From Lepidodermella squamata (lineage: Eukaryota; Gastrotricha): DNA of 64,000 nt. The notes under the pieces are model-generated. The model was not told the DNA's origin. It was given only the letters and a program-made list of their open reading frames with translations, and searched no databases. The stretch covers positions 682,001 through 746,000 of the forward strand of contig JBLDXI010000021.1 of assembly GCA_047495785.1 (NCBI GenBank), in the 5' to 3' direction. Each line of letters starts with the position of its first letter. The stretch's first letter is position 1. Of this stretch, positions 29,485 to 43,340 are shown piece after piece. Position numbers and translations under genes: made by a program.

Positions 29485-30081
29485 ATGGCTACCCTTAGCG
29501 CGGACGAAAAGGATCGAATCAAGACTACGTTGAAAGCGTTTGCGGAAAATGTACCCGACAACATGTGCAAATTTTACCAAAAGTAACGCTAAATACAATT
29601 ATTTGTTTCCTTATTCTATTTCCCCGTCATGTTTTTGTCAAAAGTTTGATGATCGACAACCCGAATTACCACCCGATGTTCTACCACCTGAAGCGCATTC
29701 CAGTTGATGAATTCCCGCAGTGCCAATGGATCCGAACCAACCAAGGCCCAGCCGTAGCCGGGTCAATCGTCGATCTTGTCGAAAAAATGGAGAATCTACC
29801 TGAGTTGCAAGCCAGTGTTCACAAACTTGTCTTCGACCCGATCCACACGAAGCACAAGCTTGGGCTTCAGGACTATCATGTATACTCCATGATTTATTTT
29901 TCCAGAATATTTTTTATTAATTATTTTAATTCAGAATGTGTTGAAAAATGCTTTGAAAACCATGCGCATGCAGCTGGGCGATAAAATGACCGATGACGAC
30001 GCGGCTGCCTGGGTTAACCTGGTTACTCAACTACTGCCATTGTTTGATCAGGAGCTTGCGAAACTGCCAAAGAAGGACTGA
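29485..30081 (+). CDS. Globin with unusual heme-pocket residues
   Basis: Exons 29485-29582, 29645-29879 and 29935-30081 add to 160 codons (159 residues). The start MATLSADEKDRIKTTLKAF is a typical globin A helix. DNPNYHPMFYHLKRIP aligns without gaps to the globin C-CD region (N-P-x-Y-x-x-L-F-x-x-F-x-x-x-P), and GPAVAGSIVDLVEKM to the E helix. KLGLQDYHNVLKNALKTM is the F-G-G/H region. In this alignment the near-invariant CD1 Phe is Leu and the distal E7 residue is Gln. Two His residues (HTKH) sit near the proximal F8 site. The second splice (phase 0) lies late in the protein. It is probably a cytosolic heme protein for oxygen or redox work. No signal peptide is present. It is convergent with cubilin (about 190 bases between stops). 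Confidence 0.85.
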
Positions 30082-30271
30082 GATGAAAAAATTTCCAAGA
30101 CTACGAAACATTACTGACACAAGTTTAACCTTTTTGTTTCACTGAATAATTTTACAATTTTTTTCGTGAGAACGTTTTCTTTCTTCTCGACTCAATGTGG
30201 TCTTATATCGTCTTTATTATCACTAATTTAACAAGTAAATTTCGACGTTACTGGTTTTTTTTGCGATTTTT

Positions 30272-33200
30272 TCACAGCAAAATGCCGCGATAGGTTAGTC
30301 TAAATCCCGCTAATGTATTAACTCCTGCCACAACTTGGCCAGATTTGAAGACGAATACTGCCGAATTAGACGAAATCGTCAATGGCGCCACATTTGCCTG
30401 AAAAAGCGAAGGAAATCAATCAATTTTAATTTAATTAAACAATATTTACCGAGCCGCAGAATGTTGATCGAAGTGAAGAGGACTGAGCCGAAAGGCCGGA
30501 ATAAATTGATAAATTATCGGTGGCGCAAGTACTGTTTGGCTGAAGCGAAAATCTCGGTAAAGAAATTTGAATCTGATACCGAATTGGCAGTACAACACGC
30601 CAGGTACACGTCAAACCAGCCGGGTAAATCAGCGGGTAATTCGGGCTAGTAAATGTACCATTTACATGGGTAAAATTTCCCCCGCAGCCAGCGATATTCG
30701 ACGCAGAATAAGTCACGTCGTAACCTCCGCCTTCCATGCTCGAATCGGTGTGGAAATGCAAGAAAGCAGCGTTGGTATTAAGGAAAATCGGGTTGGGGAG
30801 CGACGCGTTGTTGCAAAGTCTAGCGACAATCGGGCCGGAGATATCAGCCCCACTCCGAATTTGAAGATAGTCGAATTCACAGCTGGAATGACGTTCGATA
30901 TCCAGATAATTGAAGTATAGCGCCAACTTGGTACCAATGGGGCCGCGAATAACTGTTTGGCAATCGGTGTTTTTCGGGTACAGGCCGGGAAAACCAGGGC
31001 TGGTAACGCGGCCACTCGGAGTCGTGTAGGTTCGGTTGCAGCTAAGAGTTTGGAAAAACAGCCTGAAAACAGCATTCTGGGTCGGGTTAGTTGGCAACAG
31101 GCCGACGTAAGTAATCGAAGCTACATCGCTTGTTGATTCGTAATAAACCGGCAACGGGACTGAATTCCCGCAGTAATGCAATGGCTGGTCGAATCCTGAT
31201 CGAGGCTCGTGATCTTTGAATTCTAGGTAGCTCGACCGACATTGCTGGGAGGCTGGAATGCTCAAACGGGCCAGGGTGATATTGATTCGGTCATTCGCGG
31301 TAGCACCCTGAATGATCCAACGACACCGGACTAGATTTTGAGGCGTTTCTGAGACGGGTGGCACCCAGGATAATTGAGCTGGGACAGAGGAAGCGTTGAA
31401 TCGGCCACCACACAAGGCTGTAAAAGTAGCAAAATATCTTTTTAATTAAAAAAAAATAATTGAAATTATTATAATAATAATTTTTATTTAATTTTGAAAT
31501 TTTGAAATTTTGAATTTAAATTTTAGTTCAATTTTAAAAATTACGTGTGGTCGAAGTGTATCGAATCGTGAATCCGCGGAAATTCGAATCGGCATTAGAT
31601 TTGAAAACTACAGCCATATTCGCTCCTGTTGAAGTGAATGTCTTTTGAGCTAAAGAATTCCCGCAATATCGGACTGAAGAATTAGCTGCTTGTCTGGTAT
31701 AGAGCCCATCGATTATTTGGACGTAGTCGCCCAGGGCACAGTTGCTACCAGGCTGCAGTTCGAAGGATTCGAAGGTAATTGAAATGATTTTATTAGAGTT
31801 CGCCGGCTGGAGACGTAGCATCCAGATACAGTCGAGATTCGGCTCATAACGACCATCACCATTGGCGTCCAACGAAGTGATGGTACCGCCTATACCACTC
31901 TCCGAAACATTCACGAATCCACCACAAGCTAAACAATTAAAAATTAAAAAAATAAAATTAGCAAAATTCGTGAAAAATCTACCGTATGTTTGTTTGTATG
32001 AAGCGCGGAATCCAATACCCGAGTCGGATAAATCAGATCTGAATCTCGCGAAAAGAACCGGCCCGGAACTGCTGATGGGCGGTGGGGCTTGATTGCCGCA
32101 ATACTGGCCAAGCAACCGACTTGGAACAGCATCGTTCGGTCCATCGTAAAATTCGACATAATCAAACAAGCAACGAGGATGGGCTTCGATACCGAAGGCC
32201 AAAAAGTTGACAGTGATAATACGGCCGGGTGGTGCTCTAATAGTCCAAGAACAGTCGGCGCCGTGAGGATACTCCTGGGGTGACGCAGGGGTGCCAAAAA
32301 CACCCGTGGGCGCCGTTAAATTTCCACCGCATTCAGTTACCCGATATCGTATCTGGAATCCTGTCCCATTTACCGCTTCATCGGTGACAAAGCGAACAAT
32401 TGCTGTGTTACTCATAACGGAAAATGGTTGAGGCTTATTTGAGCCGCAATATGGGCCGAAAGCTTGGTTGGGCATCGAAAGATTGCCGCCGCGAATCAGA
32501 ACAGAGTCCGATCGACAACCCGGGCTGAATTCGATATCCAAAGATAGAAATTCGAAGACGATGAACCGACCGGATCGTTGACGAGCGGCTGAAGTTGGCG
32601 CTACGAGATACTCGCAGCGTAGGTTATTTCCGTAGTTACCAGGATAGTTCGGGCTGGAAATAACCCCGGTGTCTTGAACAAAAGTGATCCCGCATTCAAC
32701 TGTCCAGGTAATTGCAAAGCCAGCAGCTGGAATTGACCCGGAGAAAATAATGGCAACGGCATTTTCCTCCGAGTTAAACGGCCCTGGGGCTGAGACTGAA
32801 CCACACGAAGCTGATAGAATTGTGTTTTGATTCGGAAGAACGGCAGGGTTTCGAATAGCAACTGGGATTAGTTGATCAGCGGCGGCTGATGTTGGAAATT
32901 CGACGGCTTTCACGTAATTATCAGGGCAAGTTGTGTCAGTTTGAGGTACATCGAAAAGAGGAGCGAAGGCAAAGTGGTAGTGGTACCCAACTGGAACTGA
33001 TAAAATCCACTATAAAATTAATAAAAAATATTAAAAAATATAATTAAATTCAAATTTTTTATACCGTGCAAGAGGATTCGTTCGGATATCTTTGCGGGTA
33101 ATTCGGGCTAGAGACATTCCCAACAAAGGAATGAATCACCCCTCCGCATGTCCCGACCGGAGCTTGAGCCGATAACCGGAACCTGCCTCGAATTGTCGCG

Positions 33201-36200
33201 CCGCCCCTTTGCTTCAATTGATAAACAATTCTCATACGAGACGTCTCTAGCGGTACTACAGTGTTCAACGTTTCAGCAGGGGTTGAGCCGCTGTTGCATA
33301 GGCGAACAACGTAGGGTGACCTGAGCGACGGTCCGTTGAAAATCGTCACATTTCCAATGGCACAATCGATAGATAGATCGTCGACCCGGAATTTAGCTCG
33401 GCTGTTCTCGGAACCATCAGCGAGCCAGGTGCAAATCTGTGGGGTTTGATCGTTACTCGGGTAGCTTGGATTTCTTATCCCAATCCAGTTATTAGGAGGT
33501 AGCGATATACGACCACCACAAGCTATACATTTAATTCAAAAAAATTATTGAAAAATTAAAAAAGTGAATTACGAACCAAAATATTGATAGGTCAAGTTGA
33601 ATCCAACACCGGAGACTGATTCGTCTGTCGTGAAAACGACCCAAACCGAACTTGGCCCAACAGCAGTTGGGACATCAATCGGTAGGGCAGATCTGGTTTG
33701 ATTGGCCGAACAATAGGAACCCATAGACAGGGTGTCCGAATCGATGTTGAAACCCTCGTGAATTTCGACGGCATCATACATGCAATTGCTATGGTATTCC
33801 AGGCGCAAGTCGACAAACCGCAGCAGTAAAGACCCGGAAATGCCAGCTGGGACGACGAATTTCCATACGCAATACATGCTGTGGTTGTAGGTTCCATTTT
33901 GCGAGGCAATTCTGTAACCAGGGTTGGTTATACTGCCCCGATTTTGAACAGATGGGTTCAAACTAATTGTACCGCCACATTCAGCAACTTCAACTGAATC
34001 GAACAATGCCCGAAAACCGCCGCTATTAACCGAGCCATCAGTGCTGAAAACCACTGACATTTTGTTCATAGACGATCGGATAATGCCAGGCAATTGATTG
34101 CCGCAGAATTTACCGATCAACGGCGCTGATCGGTGAATTCCGTTGTAGGCAGCGACGAAATCGTACATGCAACTTTGATGCGATTCAAGGCTGAAATTTG
34201 TGAATCTCAACCGAATTCTACGACCGTCTGGGACTCGGATATTCCACCGACAAACGCGGCGATGCGGGTAAAGACCCGGGAAGTTGGGGCTTTGAATCGA
34301 TCCAGTCGCAGCTTCGATTTCCCCACCACATTCTTCAACACTAGCCGTGAATCTAGCGGCAAATCCTGGCGCGGACGAGGCGTCGTTGTTTGACTTGAAT
34401 CTCACAACGGCCCAGCTATCGGATGTATTCACAGAAAACGGCGCTGCTTCGTTCAAATTGCCGCATAGTGTCCGGATAACTGGGTCATTAGTTGTTCGCC
34501 CGTCGAAGACTTGGACGTTGTCTTCGCCGGGTGGACAGCCGATGTAAGTCGGGCGGGTATGGGCGAGTTCCAAGTGGGAGAACGTAACGGAAATGAAATG
34601 ACCAGTTGGGGCGTGAAGTTGCCAAATGCATTCGGTATTAGCTGGGTAATTAGTTGGATACCTCGGCGAGGTGAAATACCCGGTAGTTCCGTAATAACTT
34701 CCACCGCACTGAGCTGCAAAAATCAATAAAAATATTTGAAAAAATCAATCCAATTTCCTATAACTTACCAATATCAAGCTTGATAGAAAAGCCCGTTCTC
34801 TCGACAGATTCATCAGTAATGAATCTAACCAGCAAGGTGTTGTCAGAGGTTCGAAGTGTTGAGACTGCATCACTCCCACAAACACTCGCCAGTAGCGGTG
34901 AATGGGTGGTCGAACCATCTCGAAGCTCAACTACGTCATGAAAACACCTCGACAAGAAACCACTCTCCAAATCAATTTTTTCAAAATTTATCCGAATAGA
35001 TTCGCCAACTGGGGCTGTAATCCGCCATATGCAGTCAAGATGGGCCAGATAATTCTGAGGAAAACGTGGCGATGTGATTGTAACTGAAGGATTCTCGTGA
35101 GACAGCGAGAATAAATCGCCGCATTGGAACGGAATTTCGCTGAAACTCAACCGAAATCCGGGCGCAACTGGGTTTGTCCTCGACGCGAACACCACGGTCA
35201 TGTAATTTGATTGGCTCGTTAATTGCCAACCAGGCCGAGTAGTGCCGCAGTAACGATTACGTCCTGTTGCCGATACTTCGACGTAGTTATTTAAACACCT
35301 TGGCGGGATGTCGTTAATTCCAAACTGGTCAACAAAATTCGCCTTGATTTTTCGCCCTGGTTTAGCTACGATTGTCCACAGGCAGGTTTTATTCGATGGA
35401 TAGGCCTGAGGGTACTTCGGGCTGGTAATATTGCCGCTGGATGTTGTTATCAAAGATCCGCAATCCTCAGCTGCAGTAAAGTTGAAACCAATACTGCCCA
35501 GTGACGTAGTGAAGGGTATGAAAGAGGTTCGCGGGGGTCTGTAGATTATGGTCACTTGATTGGTGATCGAACTTAGAGGCGTCGAAGGCCTTTGCTGACC
35601 ACATAGCCGCCTTGATTCGACTGTTCTGCCGTAGACGTCTGAAAAATTGAAAAAAAACAGCAAATAATAAATTTAATTAAAAAAATAATAAATTAGTTAA
35701 ATTAAATAAATTAATAAATTAATTAATTAATTTTGCAAATTTTTATTTAATTTAATTTCAATTTCAATTTAATTTCATCATTTTAAAAAAATTTTCGTAT
35801 TTAAGTATCTTGATTTTCGAACCTTCATAGAATGCGACGTAGCTATCCTGACAAGCTCGGGACCACATCGGGATGTTGAGAGATGAAAAGTTGAAGGTCA
35901 AATGACTCGCTGGCGATGAAGTTATCCTCCAACCACAAAGTGAGGCGTTCGACGCATTAGCCGGTGGTGTAATCACCACAGGCCTTGAGTCGTTTACCTT
36001 CACTTCAAAAAAACACGGCATGAACGCGTAAGATCCAGGCGCTGGGGGCCTCCACAGCGTCGCCGTCCAGTTGGCTAAAAATCCAAAAGACTCGATAGAA
36101 GAGTCTGTATGCAGGTAAAAATGTAGGCTGTTTCCAGTTGAATAGACAACTCTCGGCGAAGCCCGGCGTCCGCACATTCTACGATTCAGGAGTGGGCTAT

Positions 36201-39200
36201 CACGAGAAGGACCGTCCCGAATTTCGAGAAAATCTCCCAAACACCTGCCAATTTCATTCGAGTTGGAATTCTCAAGATCAAAAGCCAGAAATTCGAGACG
36301 AATGACGTAGTTAGGCCTGACGTTGATCGTCCACCTCACGTCAAGATTCGGCTGGTAATGACTTGGGTAATTTGGCGACGCGATTTGGCCCGAATCGCTC
36401 GAGTAACTTCCGCCGTAGATCGTGAAAAATCGCAGCATAAAGCCACGACCTTGAATGTTAGCATCACTGCTGAATTTCAGCCATATCGGGTTGGCTGGTT
36501 GAACGTCACTTGAAATATCGTTACGGCCACAAAGCCGGGGTATGAGCAACCGTCCACCTGGACCGCCCTCTCGAAGCTCGACGAAATCACTCGAGCAAGG
36601 CGAGCTGCGTTGAAGATCAAGCTCCCTAAATTTCAAGGCTTAAAATTAAGTAGATAATTTGAATCAAATACTCACGTGAACTGAATTCCGATTTTATTGC
36701 CAGGCGACGCCTTAATTGTCCAAATGCATTCGAAATTTGGCGGATAAGAGTCTGGGTACATCGGGGAGGTAATGATTCCATGATCAGCCTCAATTCTTCG
36801 ACCGCAATCTAAAATGGGAACAATTTTAGAAATTGTTTTTCAGTGAATTTTATTCCTACTCGTAGATTGGTCTAGACGAGTTGCCGTAGCCAGGAATCCA
36901 GATCTAGGTATGTAATTGCTGGACGAGATGAATCTGACGACCAATTTCAACGACCTGGCAAAAATTGGTTGTGGTAACTCCGTGCCACAAATCGGCCCAC
37001 CGCCCAAAACGATTGAATCTGGCCGTTCACCATCAGTAACGCGAATGTAAGTCTCGCAACCGGCCGAAGTCGCGTTAGGCAGATCGAAACGGGTGAAATC
37101 AAGCATAACACGGCCGCCATTGATGGCCGTGAAGATCCAGGTGCAATTAGCGCCAAGATGGTAGGGTCTTGGGTGATTTGGCGAACTGAACTCAGCGGAA
37201 GGTTTCTCAGTTGTTAAATTAACTGCGGCTCCGCAATACTCAGTAAAAGCCTGGGAATATTCAAAACTCGTTTTTTAGATAGACTTCCAAGATTCAAGAA
37301 ACTTACAGCACTGAAGCCTGAATACTGGATTGAGCCGTCAGCCTTCATCTCAACCAGCATATCATTCCGATGAGAGCTAATGTAAGTTCGAGGCTGGGGC
37401 ATATTAACGCCACAATGGCGAAGTAGCCGCGTCCTATTATTTGAAGTCTGGAAGCCATCGTAAACATCAACATGGTCGTAGACGCAAGCTCCATTGGGAC
37501 TGTCTTCGAGTTGGAACGATAAGAAGGTCAAATTTACCTAAATTAAATTTAAATTAAATTCATTTCTTGTCAATCCAGCTAAAATTACCGCATGCATTGG
37601 CTGGGCATGAAGGAACCACTGACAAAACACGTTTTGAGGGTAGACAGTAGTTCCGGGTAAAACTGGTGATGAAATCTGGCCAGATGGAACGCTGAAGGAC
37701 CCGCCGCATCCGCCTTCGATGAACCGATAGTAAGCTCGAATACGACTTCTTTCGTTCGGGAAAACCTCCATAGGATTGAGGTGGAGGGTCATGAAATTTC
37801 CGGTGCTCGTGAAATTTCGCTCATCGGCTAAATAGCCGCAGATCGTCGACGCTGGGTTGCCTTCAACCGATGGCGAGTTGAAAATTTGCAACGACGCGTG
37901 TTCACAAGCGCCTTCTGTCTGCTCTCCGATGCTGATCTCTCGAATTGAGAGAAGAATTCGATTACCAAGCGGCGCTCGGATCGACCACTGGCACTCAACA
38001 TTAGGATTGGCGCCGTCGTAATCCGGGTCTGGTGTAGAATATTCGATGTAGCCGATAGGGTGAGTGAAAATTCTTCCGCAACCTATAAAATTTAGTTTTG
38101 AAATTTGCTCATTTTTATACCGAAATTGTTACCGATGACGAGATAGTCCAAACTAAAGCCATCTCCACTTCTCCGATCTCCATTGGTTACAAATTGGATG
38201 AAAACTTTATTGGTGTTTGAGGAGACCAAACCAGGCAACCGATAACCACAAGATTTCGCCAATAATTTACGGCTATTATCTAGCCCGATTTCATAAATCT
38301 AAAAATACCCGAAATAGTTCATTTCGACATTGGAAAAATGTGAGCTAACCGCAAGGTAATCATTCGTACAGTTTGGCGATCTATCGACATCGAAGACTGC
38401 GAATGTTATGTTGATCTTATTTCCAGCCGGAGCGTTGATAGTCCAGGAACAATTTAGGTAATCCGGGTATAAATCCGGATAGCCAGGGCTTTGAATCGTC
38501 GCATGCAATGAGTTTAATTCTATACCCTGGCAACGAGTCTGATAATTTATCATGAAACCAGTTCCAGACACGCTTCCATCCGAGCGGAACCTGACCCATA
38601 GCCGGCTTGAGTTGACGGAAATAGCCGGTGGTATGTTAGTGCTGTTGCAGTAACGCCCGACTAAGTTGCCCATAGCCCCTCCATCTCGCATTTCAACGTA
38701 GTCGAAATCACACTGGTGGTGATCTTCAAGATCCATAACAGGGATTGTCAGCCTCAATTGATTACTACTCGCAACTCTAATGTTCCAATAACAATCGGCT
38801 TCATGATCATACGGCAATGGGAAATTCGGCGATAAAATCGTTCCAGACGGCGACGACATCGTGCCGCCGCAGCCTGTTGTTATCGAGTCGAAAATCAGCC
38901 GGAAACCTCGACCTTCGATTGACGAGTCGGAGAAGAAGCGAAGATATAGCCGGTTAGAGTGGCTAATAAAAACACGCTGCGATATCGAAGATCCGCATAA
39001 TTTAGCGACGAGTGGCGATGACGGCAATGCGCCTTGACGAATTTCGAGGTAATCATAGCAACTACCGCTATTTGCCGGAGGTTCGAGGTCAAAGTCCGAG
39101 ATGTTCAATTTTACTTGTGATCCGGGCTGAAAATTCGCATATTTTGATAATGATTATCAAGCGATAGAAATTAAACTCACCCTTCCTATAATGGTCCATT

Positions 39201-42200
39201 CGCATGACAATCCACTTCGGTATCGTTCCGGGTAGTTGGGTGACCTAATTTGCCCGTAAGGTTGGCGCAATTCTCCGCCGCAAGCTGAAACAGCAGGAAT
39301 CATGGCGTAGGTCACCGTGAAGCCGATATCAGCCACCGATGCATCGGAAGAAAATTTGATGTGAAGAATGTTCGAGAAAGACGTCAAAACAGGTGGCGTC
39401 GAGTTGCCGCAATACCTTAGAAAATTTATCTCGATATAATGTTTAACTCATTTTTCCCTACTTACTTCCCTAATGTCCCGTTATAACCAGGGGACGGGTC
39501 TTCGTAGACATAAACGGAATCGAAGTCGCAATTTGCGTGTGATTCAAGGCCGAAAGTTGAGAAAGTGAGGCGAATGACATTACCCGCTGGCGCTGAAATT
39601 CCCCAGTAGCACGACACACCGTGAGGATATCGCCCTGGAAAACCAGGTGTGTTGATTGTACCATGCGAATCGGTTAGGACGCCGCCGCAATCGAAGCCGA
39701 TTGATTCGTAAAAGCCGCGGAAACCCACCCGGCCGCCGACGATGGGTAAGAAGCGGACTAGAAGGGACGATGCGGTTGAGTTGAGTTCAAACGCTTGGCC
39801 GCGTCCGCAAATGCGCCGCTTCAAAGGCGACTCGGCGGCCGATGGGCCGTCGTAAATCTCTAAACAGTCACGTTCGTGTAAATCGAGCGAAGTGAATCGA
39901 ATTACCAAACGCAGAGCAGCCCCTTAAAATATGAAAAATATAATGAAATTAAAAATAATCATAATTTTATGATGAATATTCCTAATTTTCAAAAATTAAT
40001 TTAATTTGATTAAATATATTTTATTTTATATATTTTATTAAATTCGAAATATTTTATTAAATTTAATTCTGTCAATTTCCTTAGTCGAATAATTAATAAA
40101 TTTAAGATTACCTGTGGATATCAGATAGTTGCACTCCGAGTCGTTGGTGTAAGGTCTCGGAAAATTGGGACTACTAATACGACCTCTGTGGTCTGTAAAT
40201 ACGCCACCACAAGCTGTTGAATACCGCAAGCTGAAGCCCGAACCAATCGTGTTCGGGTTCATATCTGACCGAAATTTAATCAACAGCGTATTCCCAGGTG
40301 TTGTGCCCTTCAACAGCGACGCATTTGCAGGCTGGCCGCAAAATATTCCCAACTGTTGGGTGGTATCTCTATCAAACGATGACTGCAAAGACACGTAATC
40401 AGCAGTGCAGCCGGTTGAATATTCCATGTCAAGCCGTTGAAATTGGTAGCTGATCAAACGATCTGACGGTAGAGTGATCGACCAATAACAAATAGTGCCG
40501 GGTGGGTAGTTGCCCCGAGTTGGGTAGGTGATCACCCCAGATGGGGCTGAAAAATCCTGGCCGCAAGTTCGCGTCGAAGAGTATTGAATGTTGAAGCCGC
40601 CATTTCGATTATCGATAAAATCAGATTTGAAAATCACCGTGGCAACGTTGCTTAGGGTGCGAACAGGTGTGAGCGTCGCGGCTCGGCCGCAGTAACTTCC
40701 TAACAAAATGCTGACAAGCGGCGGATTTCCATCGTAAATCTAAAGTATTTGAATAAAAAAGTCGAATTCATTCATGGAAAAATCCTACCTTGAGCGAATC
40801 TGCAGAGCAATTAGTGCTAGAGTCGATGTCCATGGATGCGAAAGTGAATTGAATAATTGAACCAGGTACCAGTAAAATGCGCCAAACACAATTCCTACCC
40901 GGAGGATATGGGCCGGGAAAACCTGGGCTAGTTATGCTTCCGAAGGGTGCTGTTAGGAACCCGCCACACCTCGGTCGAATCGACGACCAGCGAAGCGTGA
41001 ACCCCATGCCTGAATGGGACGCATCGCTGTGAAATTTTATGATAACAGAATTTCGGGACGAATTTCTCGGCGCTGGTACCGTTTTGCCGCACATCCTCGG
41101 GAAAAGTAGAGGGTAAGCCGATGTTGGGCCATCCCTAATCTCGACGTAGTCGTAGTTACAATCAGGCGCGTCGAGTTCCAAATCCATTTGCGAGAAATCG
41201 ATTTTTAGTATCATATTCGCATCTGGGTTCAAAATTCGCCACTCGCAATCCATCGAATGGTTGTATGCCGTTTGAAATTGCGGATATTTCAGCGTGCCAT
41301 TCGGAGCTGTTAACAACCCACCGCAGCCTTCAAGCTCTCGCTCGCACATGCGACCAGTGAAGCGAGCTGGGCAATTACAGCGGAAGCCATTTACGCCATC
41401 TTGGCAGGTACCGCCGTTGGAGCACCTCACGTAGGCGCAATCGTCGATGTTAATCTCGCAACGCTGGCCTGAGAAGCCGGCCCGGCACAAACATGTGAAG
41501 TAACTCGCTCCGGTAGGCGATTGACAAGTGCCGCCGTTGAAACAGGTGAGGTTCGAGCATAGCCCAGTAGATCCACCTGCGAGCGGGAAACATCCTGATG
41601 GGCCGTAACCCGCGCCGGTATAACCAGGAGGGCAATTACACTATAGGATGAATCGTCCACCTTAATTCTGCAATTTTTTTTGGATTTTTTTTGTATACAA
41701 ACCTGGGGCAGTAATGAATTTTGAATCGCGACACATGCTGCGAGAGGGTGGCAGAGTGAATTTCCAGCTTGGCACCGGTCTATAGGTCGGCAAATGCGGC
41801 CATCGCCCAAGAAACCCTGTGGGCAGCTGCCGCAGATGTAGCTACCGGGTGTATTCGTACAGCTGACGTAGGGATTCCTAGAACAAGGCCTTTGACCGGC
41901 GCACTCGTCGATGTCAACGCAGTCACGCCCTACTGTTGAGTACCCAGCTGGGCAGCGGCCGCAAGCGTAAGTTCCTGGTAGATTTATGCAAGCGACTCGT
42001 GGCACTCTGGAGCAAGCGTGGGTTCCATCTCGGCACTCGTCGACGTCCGTGTTGCAAGGCCCTAGTGGAGCAGTTGTGGGCGATTGTTTCCAACCGGTGT
42101 TACAAATGCATCTATAAGCTGGCTGAAAGATGAAAAATGATTTTTATAATTTTTTCGTAATAGTTGATATTCCTACCGTTCCTCTGATGGTTCTAGCGAT

Positions 42201-42857
42201 ATCGATGCACGTGCCATTACCGCATGCTGTCGATGTGCAATCGTTAATTGAAATTTCGCAAAACCTGCCGGAAAATTCTGGTGGGCACTGGCAGGTGAAT
42301 GACCCGGGCTGATTTAAGCATGTGCCGCCGTTGTGGCAGGTAGGAAAACGAGACTCTATACACTCATTCACATCTACCCGGCACGTTGGCCCCTATAAAA
42401 TTGGTAAATTCACGAGAATTAGATTCAATTAAGAGCTTGCCTTCCAATTTGAAGGGCATACGCAGAAATTTTTATTCCCTGAAGGAATACAAGTGCCTCC
42501 ATTGTTACAGGTGGATGAGGAGTTGCACGCGATGTCAGTCTAAAATATTCCAATTTTTTCGATTAGTCTAACTAGAGACTGAACATTTTTACGTTTCCAA
42601 GGAAAGCAGCTAGGCTAATCCCGTTAACAGTGACAACTCCGCTCCCTGCTGTTTTTAGGGACAAATTCCGATTTGGAGCCGATGCGATAACTAAATTTCC
42701 ATCCGGCAGCACCTGGAGGTAAGGCCTGCAAGGACATTAGACAAATCGAAAAACAAATTTAAATATTTTTTCAAGACCTGCTGTCATCTTCTTGCTGAAT
42801 TGTGAACTCGATGAAAGTGTAGAAAATAGCGCAATAAACAAGACAAAGCAAGTTCAT
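30272..42857 (-). CDS. CUBN: Cubilin (EGF and CUB multidomain endocytic receptor)
   Basis: Start ATG at 42857-42855 with a hydrophobic signal sequence (MNLLCLVYCAIFYTF), then RPYLQVLPDGNLVIA, matching the N-terminal region of vertebrate cubilin that precedes the EGF repeats. EGF-like and calcium-binding EGF repeats run from about 42540 to 41340 (for example NGGTCLNQPGSFTCQCP, DIDECAGQRPC). From about 41335 to the stop at 30274-30272 I count 27 CUB domains, each with the CGG/CG start, SPNYPxxYP, CxWxI, YVEIRDG and FxSD landmarks. Vertebrate cubilin also has 27. The last intron is 30416-30457, then CGS-ANVAPLTISSN to the terminal LTYRGILL. Cubilin is a peripheral receptor that needs amnionless for membrane anchorage; none is seen here. 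Introns are mostly short; several are AT-rich and not all were delimited. About 3,600 residues are expected. Confidence 0.93.
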
Positions 42858-43340
42858 TGCTGGCAAATTTAATAATTATTATACTGCCGGTGAATTATAT
42901 ACCGACAGTTGCAAATATCTGATTATACAACCCTTCGCCCGCGTGTTTCGGTAACATCACATGCTGAGATTTATTCATGCATGCGAATTTCATTTCATTT
43001 CACTTCACCCACAACATCGGTTCATGTGTAATTTTGCAACACGGCTTGGTTACTTAAAAGCCTTGCAATAATATCAAAATTATATAACGATCAATGTAAA
43101 AGGAAAGAGTTTGAACAGATTTAGACAATTGAATATCCAATCAGATGTTTTACTAATTCATGGGGCGTGATTCGACGCGCAGTTCTTATCAATCTCGAAA
43201 AAACAGAAAGGAATCATCAATGATTAAAGCCCCTCTTTTGATATCGTTAAATCAATGCTATAACAACGCGCAGGTTGTTCTTGTACGACCCTCCAAAAGC
43301 TTCGACGCATTTGAATTTTTTTGAGTCGCATTGTGTAAGT
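42858..43340. other. Shared head-to-head promoter region of cubilin and the fibrinogen-like gene
   Basis: About 480 bases between divergent start codons. A TATA-like TATATA lies near 42896-42901 on the cubilin side. No other feature is recognised. Confidence 0.4.

Noticed and set aside
33569-35087. Plus-strand ORFs over the cubilin exons
   Set aside because: They are antisense shadows of CUB-coding exons and show no family motifs.
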